Source: Pseudogymnoascus destructans (Eukaryota > Ascomycota > Leotiomycetes > Thelebolales > Thelebolaceae). Taken from it: a stretch of 64,000 nucleotides of DNA. Below, in pieces: positions 45,329 through 54,285 of this stretch (positions within the stretch are counted from its first letter, which is position 1; each line of letters starts with the position of its first letter). The notes under the pieces were generated by a model. It saw only the letters and a program-made list of their open reading frames with translations. It did not search any database and was not told the origin of the DNA. The position numbers and the translations under genes were made by a program. The stretch lies in the NCBI RefSeq assembly GCF_001641265.1, contig NW_020167541.1, positions 550,494 to 614,493 on the forward strand, written 5' to 3'.

Positions 45329-45559
45329 TTGAAGTCCGCACAGTCTCCGTTCCCATATCCGTTAATGACAGCATTTGGCTTCCCCTTTCCCCAAACTGAT
45401 TCGTCCCGTTCCCTTTTCCCGAAGTCCATAGAGCTGCGCCCAGTCCTTCTTTGGGGGCAGAGAGGGCTAACGATGCAGGAGGGTGTGCAGCAGAGCCGCT
45501 GTCCGAAGGCAGCGGACTTCCCCAACGGACTTCCCCAGCGGGCTTCCTGACGGACTTCC
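45329..45559. promoter_or_regulatory. CGGACTTC repeat array upstream of the SDR
   Basis: Four CGG(A/G)CTTCC words begin at 45513, 45526, 45539 (the G variant) and 45551, spaced 12-13 bp, and an inverted CGGACTTC lies at 45331-45338. All are 200-440 bp upstream of the SDR start. Regular helical-turn spacing of a CGG-containing word suggests a binding array for a zinc-cluster factor. Confidence 0.45.
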
Positions 45560-45839
45560 GGGCTTGGACGGGGCGGGGAGGGACTTGGTAGTGCGTGACG
45601 TAGAACGAATTAGTAGGGCGGTTGACGGAGAATAGGAAACATCCGGTGAAAGAGCAAGGTAGCTAGGAGAGCTAGAGGTAAGTTGGTGTATGAACTGGGA
45701 ATGTAAGACCACCAGCCATGATGAGAGAATAATGTTGGGGAAAAGAGGACAGGCACACCATGGGATACGGCGGTGGTATTTTGGCCCTAAAATGGCAGCT
45801 TTTCCCAGTGTTATCGTCGGGCTCCCCAATTGGTGCTTG

Positions 45840-46200
45840 GCGTGAGCCAATTGCCTCGGAATTCCAGCGCATTAGGTTTCAGGCCTAAACCCTTCCCATA
45901 AATAATACGTAGGCTTCGTAGATAGTGTAGTAATTCAATTAATCGATTTATTCGATATACTGTAGTCTACTGTCGAGTTTTCCTGCCCGTTGCGCAAAAG
46001 CCGAAGGCCCCATCACCAAAAATATCACACGATTTGCGCGCGGTCGCAATATTGCTGAGCACATATTTGGAGCTTGACGACTTGATTAAGCAACTATAGG
46101 TGCAAAGCCCTATATATACCACAATCTACGCTGTATAGCGTACTACTAGGAACGCAGTTCCAATAAATATCTCGGTCCTTCCTTACAACAAATAAATGCT
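45840..46200. repeat. Dispersed repeat, copy 1 (second copy near 53.8-54.1 kb)
   Basis: No gene. 45890-46190 shares ordered words with 53950-54130: CCCATAAATA, GTA(G/A)TCTA(C/T)TGTCGA, CC(C)GTTGCGCAAAA, CACACGATTTG and CGGTCCTTCC. It is probably the LTR or end of an uncharacterised element. Confidence 0.5.
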
Positions 46201-46418
46201 TCGTCCGGTTGCACGTGATCTTCCACACCTTCTCGTTCACTTCGTACGATACGGCATGCAAAAAATATTAACCATCGGACACATTTCAATCTCCCGAGAA
46301 GCCGTATTTTTCAGTCGCACTCTTCCACCAGCCGAATTTGAGAACGTATAAAAATTGAGGAAAACAAGCCACCATGCTCTGATTGCATAGATTCCATGAG
46401 ACTGAGATGGCAAACCGA

Positions 46419-46490
46419 TGACCTACGCAGAGATTGAACCTGTAGTCTGTTCATTCGTAGTCAAGCGCCTTCGTAGTGGACTAGCAGGCC
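46419..46490 (-). tRNA. tRNA-Arg(ACG)-like sequence, degenerate
   Basis: A 72-base cloverleaf can be drawn: acceptor GGCCTGC/GTAGGTC (7 pairs with two G-U) with discriminator A, anticodon loop CTACGAA (anticodon ACG) and T-loop TTCAATC. However the D-loop lacks the invariant GG, the anticodon stem has two mismatches and the T stem one, and there is no clear T-run after it. A decayed tRNA or tRNA-derived repeat is more likely than a working gene. Confidence 0.35.
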
Positions 46491-46804
46491 TGCAGTTCAA
46501 TATGTGCTTACGTGGGGAGGCTCATATTGCAATGTGATTGATAAATAGGTAGTATTGAAAGTGGGGTTGGGAAAGGATGATCGTTGAGATTTATAGATTT
46601 GTAGACTCATAAAGTGATCATATGCTGCGAATGTTTCTGTGCCATCCCCTCGTCGCTCTTCTCCTTGGGTACCGGCTCCTTTCAGCTTTCTGAAGATCCG
46701 CCCTCCAAATATAAATGGACGTCATGCAGGGGCTTACGTTCAACCCCACAAATGAATTATTCGTCTCGCAAGAAACAAAAAAAGATTGATGGAAAACACG
46801 TATA

Positions 46805-49762
46805 TTATGGGCCATGCAGGCCTCCAGCACCATGCCAATTCCCCTTTAACGTCCGTAATTTCCTCACAATCCCATCCGCGAGCCTTCCTCCCCTCCCATT
46901 CCCTCCCTCGTCCATCCCGCCCACGAACCTAATGCAAGCCTCCAAAACCGCCTCCGGCTCTTGCAACTTGCACATGCTGCCATCTCGGCCCCTTAGCACC
47001 GGCAGCCCCTCCCTCTTCCATAGCCAGCACATCAACGCCGCATCATCGGCCATGCTCTCATTAATCACCACAATTGGATCCTCCGCAGCCGGCAGCTGGA
47101 AGCTCGGATCAGACCTGGCGAGGACGTCAAACCAGAGAACCAAGCTGGCGCGGTAGACGGCGAGGGAGGCCCACGGCGGCATGCAATCTGGGGAGTCGAA
47201 GAGGGTCACCAGGCGCAGAATCTGCCCTGCATGGAAAAGCGCGGAGAATCTGTCAAAGATGCACTTTTTGTGCTGCAGGCTGAGATCCCAGTGTGGGTTC
47301 GCTGTGGCAAGCGTGGCGGGAGCACGGCGCGCAAGGCGCTCCAGGGATGGGATGGAGGTGTGTGCGTTAAGGCTGATCAGGTGATATAGGATCAGATTTG
47401 TAGTCTTGGTCAAGTCGTGGGCCGAGCCAGAAACGGAGGGAGGAAGGGAAAGGTGTAGGTTGTACCATTTTTGTAGTAGGGATTGGACTTCCTCGAGACG
47501 TATGAGGGTTGAGGCTTTGGTGGGGGTCCGCGTTGAGGAGCGCCGCGTGGAGAGGACCTCTGAGAAGCAAGTTAGAAGTTGCCGAACTTCATAGAGAAGG
47601 CTTTGGATTGGATGGAGGAGGAGGCGTAGTGTTAATGGTGTGAGGGACGCGGAATGGTGGAGATGGTCGTTTAGGAAGTCTTGGAAGAGTTCATGGAGGG
47701 ACGTCCGGATATGTGATGTTGAGGATGAGGAGAGGAGCGTCGACCAGGCATGGGCGGAGGAAGCGGAGAATAAAGAGGGGTTGGGGTGGGGGAGGAGTGC
47801 GTGCAGCTCGGAGATGGAGAGGATGGTTGACATGTCGTCGAAAAGCGATATTTCTTGATCGAGCAGAACCCAGTCGTATACTAGTCTGTCAAGTATCAGT
47901 CAGTCACCGGAAATAGACAGGAGATCTAGGCAGGATCCTCACCGACTCCGAGTTTCGGCCTCTACCCAAGCGCGCCATTGCACATCCACGGTTGAACTCC
48001 CACCTAACCTCGACACCGAAATATCTTGCGGCTCCAACATCCCAGCGTGTTTCAGCATAGTGAGATACATTCCGCGCTGTCCCATCGCAATATCCATATG
48101 CCATTTATCCCCACTCCAGGCACCGAGCATCGTAAATAATAGCGCACATCGCAGAACAGTGGGGTCAGCGCAGAGCTCAATATCTTGTTCAGTGATATCA
48201 AAGAGCAATATCCTACAGATTTCTGTCAAACCAGCTGACAGACAGCGAGCTTCTGTTGACCTTGACATCGAAGCGCCTTGGCCGATCATGAGGAGGATGA
48301 GGAGAGTAGAAGTATGGTTACCGTGGATGAGCTCGTTAGGGTCGATTCTTCCCCTAGCATCGAGCGAATAATATTTCGATAAATTAAGAGTATATTTCAG
48401 GAGAAAATACTCCAACATATTCGCTGGTGGGAGAAGACGAGAGCTGAAATTTGCTGGACTGAGATAGTGGCCATTCTGGCATTTGTTCGTGAAACCACTA
48501 CGATGTGTTTTCAAGGCGCGATACAGAAAACCTAGCGTAATGGCATGAAGAGTATCGCGGGTGCCGGAGTTAATAGGCTCGACATTAATGAAATCTGATG
48601 CAGACATAGCTAGGTCAGGCTGCAAGGCTAGGGAATCCCAAGCACGTTCATGTTTAGAGATTTGTCCCAGTCTCTCAAGATGCACAACAGTCGTACGTTG
48701 GCAGGAGTCTGAGAATGTGGGCGGATTACACCGTGCTAATGGCCAAGCTTGCTCTGTAGCCAGGGGTTCTTGAACTCCAGGTGCAACAGCACGATAAGAC
48801 AGCCTGGCCCGCTTGGAACGTGGCTGGTCTCCCATGTCGACATCGCCAACTGAACTTATACTGCAACTTCTTGTATGTGATATCGATGGTTGATATTGTA
48901 TTGAGCTAGAGCTTATGTCAGAACCTGACGAGATGTCGCCTTGATCTGAATACACCAGATGCATGTTTTCGGGTGGCACAGATGTGAGATTACCATAAAG
49001 GTTCATATCCATGGATAAATCGTCCCATGTGAGCGGATCTTGATAATTCAAGACAGGACTCGCAATGCCGTCGTTGTATTGCACAAAGCCATCGAAGCCA
49101 CCAATTCTCGTTGGCTCTGGCTCGCCGGAGATACTAGTGCTATATATTTGGGGCGTAGGTGATGCAATTTCCATCGCAGGAGCCGAATGTAAACAAGGGT
49201 CAATAACCATATCATTATTTTCTAGTGGAGTAGCGATAGCGGAATGCTGTGGTGGTTTGGGTTCGATTGATTCTGGAGCTTGCTTGGAGGCTTCTGACGC
49301 GGCTATTGCTTTCACCATCAGAGTTGATGGTCGTCGCGTAAACCTTGCTTCACATGGCAGCGATTTATCTGCACACCTTGCGCATGGTACACGCTTGTCA
49401 CAGCTAGTCTTTGCACTCGCACAGTTGAGGCAAGCGATGGGTGTTCGTCCAGCAACAGTTTGAATAGACGCTGGAGGTGCGAGAGATGGATCTCCTATTT
49501 CATGATATGTCGAGTAATGGCGCTGCAGGAGATCTCTGCGTAATCATCAAAAACGATTCGGTCATGGGTGATATGATATGAACTTACTTTCTCGCGAACG
49601 AAAGCTGGCACGATTTGCATCTGTGAGGTTTTACATTTGTATCTTCTACTTCTCAGCATGTTAAGCAGCCTAGATGTAAAGAGGATACGCACGACTTGGT
49701 ATATGCCTTTCCAAATGCTCCTTTCTCGTGAACCTTTTACCGCAATAGGTACAAAAGATCAT
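46805..49762 (-). CDS. Cmr1-like melanin regulator (two C2H2 fingers plus Zn2Cys6)
   Basis: Proposed minus-strand join 49762-49693, 49642-49588, 49535-47943, 47885-46805: 932 residues; all introns GT-AG with agreeing phases. The fingers are only whole after splicing: finger 1 FCTYCGKRFTRKEHLERH; finger 2 begins CKSCQLSFAR and ends LLQRHYSTYH after intron 2; then a zinc cluster ACLNCASAKTSC...VPCARCADKSLPC (C-x2-C-x6-C-x5-C-x2-C-x6-C). This C2H2-C2H2-Zn2Cys6 order is diagnostic of Cmr1/Pig1/Amr1, the activators of DHN-melanin genes, which usually sit beside the melanin polyketide synthase. The middle is acidic and Ser-rich; the C-terminal half resembles the fungal-specific regulator domain and includes WVLLDQEISLFDDM across the last junction. 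It is transcribed away from scytalone dehydratase, with 1.65 kb between the two. Confidence 0.93.
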
Positions 49763-50167
49763 GTTGAGGATGGTGTGATTTCCGAGATTCAAGAAAGAGA
49801 CAGCAGAGGGTAGCAGCTCTTAAGGACAGAGTAAATTGACAACTTGAGCGATGGTTACAATTTCGACTATCTCCACCCTGACATTTGCCAATATTACAAT
49901 ATCACGGTGAGTATGCACTTGCACAAAGAGCGGCTGGGTTTGAAAGATTCGTTTGAAAGTGCGGAAATCAAAGCAGACACAAATGGCATTACGAGCCCTA
50001 GGAGCTCGTAATAGGTTCCATGTAGTCTCGTACCTACATGCTCCGAGTATACTCATTACTACGAAACTGTACAGGGGACATGTAATGCCCCTACAATCGT
50101 CCTGCCCACACCTCGAGGCCCGACTCACGCCAACTACTCCCGGCCTGAAGCTGAGGCTGCTTCAATT

Positions 50168-50207
50168 GACTGTGGACGGCGCCGTCGCGGCGCCGCCATC
50201 CACAGTC
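50168..50207. repeat. GC-rich hairpin
   Basis: GACTGTGGA and GGCGCCG pair with CGGCGCC and TCCACAGTC across a 3-base loop, with a small asymmetric bulge. A further partial copy (GCGTCCACAGTCGG) follows. It may be the end of a small inverted-repeat element. Confidence 0.6.
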
Positions 50208-50344
50208 GGGGCCCAGGCGTCCACAGTCGGTTGTCTCAGCCGCCCAACTCTTGGGATTGTGTCGCTGAACCGTCCTGACGTCGCTTCTTTCGCTCTGCAG
50301 CGGGCACCTTGGCAAGCAATAAGCCATTTATAGATCTTCATCGA

Positions 50345-50355
50345 TCGATTGCCGA
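50345..50355. promoter_or_regulatory. TCG-N5-CGA core between the Cmr1-like gene and scytalone dehydratase
   Basis: TCGATTGCCGA, the same core spacing as the site in front of the polyketide synthase. Single occurrence; low information, so chance is possible. Confidence 0.25.
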
Positions 50356-51415
50356 TGGGCCGTTTCTTGATATTCGTGGAATAACCATTCCTTTATGGAG
50401 TAAGTGGTTCAAATGACACGTGCCAGAAAGCAGGGAAAGCGCGTGATTGGACCAGAAACGTTGGTGGGCAGGGGTTGGTAGAATCGGGTTCAATCAATAC
50501 TCCGTACACTAGGCGACAACCCGCTTTTAGCCCACGATCCCATGCAATGACAGCTTGGCAGCTCATCCCTATATAGACGTCACAGGTTCGCGTTTGGGAA
50601 CGGTTGAGCCTTCAGGGTCGTGATGCATCCCAGAGCCGAATTCTTCCATAAGTGCCGTTGACGTTCCGAACCAGAATGCACTGCCGGATCCGCGCGACCG
50701 CATCCGGAATGTACGATCTTTCATGGTGAAAATATCCCTTAGTAGAAATCCTACCAATTCCCGTCTTCCCTGCAAGGTTCCGACGCCGAATGAATACGGA
50801 GTATGTCTCGGTGATCAAGGATTTGGATTAGATGACGTAAGGAAACGAAGGATTGACGCTTTAGACAGCAAGTACTCATTGACCGAATCGATACAGCTGC
50901 CAGAGATGTCGATGTAGCATGATTATGACAAAAGTTCAAGGGAACAGGATGAGTATCCTGGCCTGGGACACGTAGGGACAACGTTGGTTTGGAAAGTGCC
51001 CGTTCAGCACCTACACGAAAATCCGAGATACGATATTGTGGCTATTTTATCTGTTGTTTCGTTGTTGATACCAATGCACCTATACCGGGTTCGGACATGA
51101 GACTGGTGGGCCGATGGCGACATGTAAGGTCCTTGGGGCACAGTGGGATTAAGCATCGGGGTACTTGTCAACTAGGCATTGGGATTGAGATGTGGAAGCC
51201 CGGGCTGTGTTCCCCACTAGGTCCGGTCCATGAACACCGTTACATTCTACTTTTCTTGTTATAGCGGTTAGAAGATGGATATAAATATATTTCCTGGACA
51301 TCAAAACCTGAGACAGAAAGTTGACATTTTCAACGACAAATAAAAAAACCCGTAAGACAACAAGACCATGATTCTGACTATTGTAACACTTTTACGCAAC
51401 AGCCTTGGTGGCTTG

Positions 51416-52080
51416 ATGGGGTTGAATTTTGCAAATGGGTCCGCCATAAGTTCACCTATTGATTCCAAGAAAGGAAAGAAACAGATCACTTTCGAGGGTC
51501 CGTCTCCCTTTCTTTCCAATTTACCCCCCCCTTCTCCCCGTCTTTTGACAATTTGTCCTTTCGCTGACGCAAGCCGACAGAACACCTCGCCCTCTCCTCC
51601 CTCCTCTTCCACTGGGCGGACAGTTATGACAGCAAAGACTGGGCGCGCCTCTCTCGCATCCTCGCGCCAGTCTTGTTGATCGACTATACCCAGGTTTCGG
51701 GAGAGTCGTATCCCTCCATGGCCGCGGCATCGTTCGTCGCCATGATGAGCTCTCCGGGTTTCCTCGGTGATCCATTATTGAAGACGCAGCATCTCCTTGG
51801 TGCGTGTGAGTGGGAGAAAGTCGATGACGATTTTGTGATTGCGAGACAACAGTTGAGAGCGGGACATCTGCGGTTTGAGGATGAGACCCATAAGGTGGAG
51901 AAGCAGAGGGGGCATAGCCATGCAACCAATGAGTTTTACTTCAGGAGGGTGTGGATTAAGGATGAGGAAGGGGATCAGGGGCGCTGGGAGTGGAGGTGGG
52001 CGGGGCTGAAACCGGTGGTTAGATGGAATGAGTATGACTTTGAGACAATTTTTGGGGGATTTGAATGTCCGAGGGTATGA
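51416..52080 (+). CDS. Scytalone dehydratase
   Basis: Proposed join 51416-51497, 51581-52080: 193 residues with an 83-bp GT-AG intron. The join is required because ITFE at the end of exon 1 fuses to EHLALSSLLFHWADSYDSKDW at the start of exon 2, the conserved N-terminal helix of the family. Further hallmarks are LIDYTQVSG, SFVAMMSSPGFLGDPLLKTQH (catalytic His region), CEWEKV, HSHATNEFY (second His region) and WAGLKPVVRWNEYDFETIF. This NTF2-fold enzyme dehydrates scytalone to 1,3,8-trihydroxynaphthalene and vermelone to DHN. The Met at 51416 fits the family length (about 170-190); an in-frame Met at 51368 would add 16 residues. Its presence makes the DHN route the best reading of the whole cluster. 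Confidence 0.93.
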
Positions 52081-52927
52081 GCTCGAGCAAAGCCAACGAG
52101 GTGCGGGAAATGAAGGGGAATTCGAGGAGATTGGTTTTGATTTATTCGAACTACTTTATTAGGTATTGGTATGTATCAGCATTGAAAAAATGAATATGTG
52201 CTTTAGATAGAATGAAATGATCTTGGGACAGACTTCATAACAGTCACGAGAGTCAGCATTTGTTTCATATCATAGCTGCACGATGCGCCATCAGTTATAC
52301 TCTATAGAATACGCACTCTAAGTTTCAATTTTTGCTATAAGAGACGTTAAGGATGCTAGTTACCCTTAATTACTAGCTCAAGCTTGTTTTGGATTACTAA
52401 CGAGGTGCCGTGCCAACAAGACACTGCAACCCTCCTTCATCTTTTCTTCAAGCTTTGAATCATGAGGCTCGGCTGTAGTTTCTAAAGTAAGCGCGTCCGT
52501 CATATGTGCCACTGCAAGGGGATTAAAGACGTCGGCCAGGTTGTTAATCATTGCCTCCACGAAACCTGCTCAGCTAAATTGTCTACCAATGCCTCTCGTG
52601 GTGCAGTTAGCAAGAATTATGTCGTTATGGAGAATTAGAGAAGGAGCCAAATCTCTAAAATATACGTGAGCTACAATACCCCTTGCTATAGCCTTCAGAC
52701 GGCAAGGGGTCCCGATTTCGCGCTATACTTATTAGCATAGCTTATTAGCACGATTAAGACCATTAATGTAATGCTACGCAAGCTTGTGTGTATAGCAGAG
52801 CGAATGGAATGCCTAATTCTCTGGAGTCTATGGTTAAATGTGAGGGACTGTTCTTCGAGTGTCGTTGAATATATAGTGTAACACTCACAAGAGAAAACAT
52901 TCTAAGTATCACACACCCAGTGAAGCT
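52081..52927. other. Right boundary of the gene island, no gene seen
   Basis: About 850 bases, AT-rich, with no supported frame. TTAGCATAG-CTTATTAGCA duplicates occur near 52728-52750. Confidence 0.4.
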
Positions 52928-53586
52928 ATGGAAGAAGCAGATGCCTTTGAAAACGCGTTTGTTTGGACTCCAGAGAAATGTGCGCTTCTCATCCGAGCCA
53001 GAGTATCGCATAAGAAAAAGACTTGGACTCAAATTGCCGAGGAACATTTTCCAGGTACGACTGCGGATATACTACGAAAGCAGTGGGTTAAGATGAAAAT
53101 TGAGAACCCTACTCTGCGTGACAAGAAGAGACATCGAGGCGGTAAGGCCGGTCAATTTATTTGGACTCCAGAGAAACATGCGCTTCTCATCCGAGCCAGA
53201 TTATCGCAGGAGAAAAAGACTTGGCATCAAATTGCCAAGGAAAATTTCCCAGGCTTAACTGCCCACGCCCTAGCAGGCCAGTGGTATATTATGAAAAAAG
53301 TACACCCTGATCTGCGTCACAGGAAGAGACACCGAGGTAGTAAGGCCTATGAACAGAATTGGAACCCAGACAATTGTACGCTTCTTATTCGAGCCAGATT
53401 ATCGCAGGAGAAAAAGGCTTGGCCTCAAATTGCAGAGGAAATTTTCCAGGCAAGAGTGCCGGATCTATAAAACATCAGTGGTATAAGATGGAAAAGGAAC
53501 ACCCTAATCTGCTTAACCTCACAGTCGACGAGGCAGTGAAGTTATTTACAAACGACTATGAAAACGTTAGCTCAGAGAAGGAGTAG
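52928..53586 (+). pseudogene. Triple Myb/SANT-like repeat protein with a frameshift in repeat 3
   Basis: Three ~64-residue repeats follow one another: FVWTPEKCALLIRARVSHKK, FIWTPEKHALLIRARLSQEK and NWNPDNCTLLIRARLSQEKK, each followed by TW(T/H)QIAEEHFPG-like helices and a basic (R)HRGGKA/HRGSKA linker. This is the tryptophan-helix pattern of Myb/SANT-like DNA-binding domains. In the third repeat the frame changes near 53445 (a missing base in the run AAATTTTCC): one frame ends at 53470, while the continuation in another frame (NFPGKSAGSIKHQWYKM) runs to 53586. Either a recent single-base loss made it a pseudogene or the base is a sequencing error. It may be a domesticated or transposon-linked DNA-binding protein. 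Confidence 0.7.
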
Positions 53587-53639
53587 GCGATAAAGACAAG
53601 GGAATTGGAGAGTACAGCCAGTGTGGCCAATAGTTTATC

Positions 53640-53760
53640 AGTTTATCAGTTTAACCAGTCCAGTCCAGTCCAGTTCAGTCCAGTTCAGTCCAGTTTAAGG
53701 TTTCAACAGTTCAGTTCAGTTCAGTTTAGCAAAATTTATATCAACTCAGTTCAGTCCAAA
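53640..53760. repeat. CAGTC/CAGTT short tandem array
   Basis: Imperfect 5-bp repeats (CCAGTCCAGTCCAGTTCAGTC...) preceded by GTTTATCAGTTTATCAGTTT. A similar CCGGTCC/CCAGTCC array lies on the far side of the hAT relic at 56617-56905, so these may be subterminal repeats of the hAT element. Confidence 0.6.
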
Positions 53761-53819
53761 CTATTAGTTCCAATCACGTGGGAAGTCAAGTGCTAGGCTT
53801 GTTGGGAATCGGAACGGGA

Positions 53820-54130
53820 GCTGAGGGATTCCGGGTTTTTGGCCTAGAAGTTTGGTAATCCCCGAGGGGGCCAGCGTTCCATGGCCCTTAGCGGGGCAGG
53901 TGAAAACTCTGTACCCAGAACAGTGGGCATACGGAGGATTACGGTAATTACTGTAGGGCCCCAAAACGCCCATAAATAGTGAGTAGGCCATTAGAATAGT
54001 TAGAATCAATTGGCCCGAATGCTGTAATCTATTGTCGAAGCCTTCTTGCCCATTGCGCAAAACCTGAAGGTCCGACTGACAAAACCGCCACACGATTTGT
54101 GCACGGTGACAATTTTTCGGTCCTTCCCCC
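53820..54130. repeat. Dispersed repeat, copy 2
   Basis: Ordered word matches to 45890-46190 (ATTGCGCAAAACC, CACACGATTTGTG, CGGTCCTTCC). No gene. Confidence 0.45.
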
Positions 54131-54285
54131 AACAGGCTGCTCTCCACAGCTACGTGGAAGCCTAGACAGTGACCACTGCTGCCTATCGTACCTACCAATC
54201 TTGTTCACTATTCTTTCGTCTGCTGCTATTCATTTTTCATACCTAGATTCCTTGGTTACAGTTCAGTACTACAATATAAACCACT

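Larger units (their letters stand above)
49763..51415. other. Divergent promoter region of the Cmr1-like gene and scytalone dehydratase
   Basis: About 1.65 kb with no supported gene. Contents seen: a GC-rich hairpin at 50168-50207, a TCG-N5-CGA core at 50345-50355 and a TATA-like GATATAAATATAT near 51275, about 140 bp before the dehydratase start. Confidence 0.5.

Noticed and set aside
46614..47156. Plus-strand ORF of 180 residues
   Set aside because: Lies mostly antisense to the last exon of the Cmr1-like gene and has low-complexity composition; no independent support.
51368..51679. Separate 103-residue protein upstream of scytalone dehydratase
   Set aside because: It is exon 1 read through the intron; splicing 51498-51580 joins conserved family sequence on both sides.
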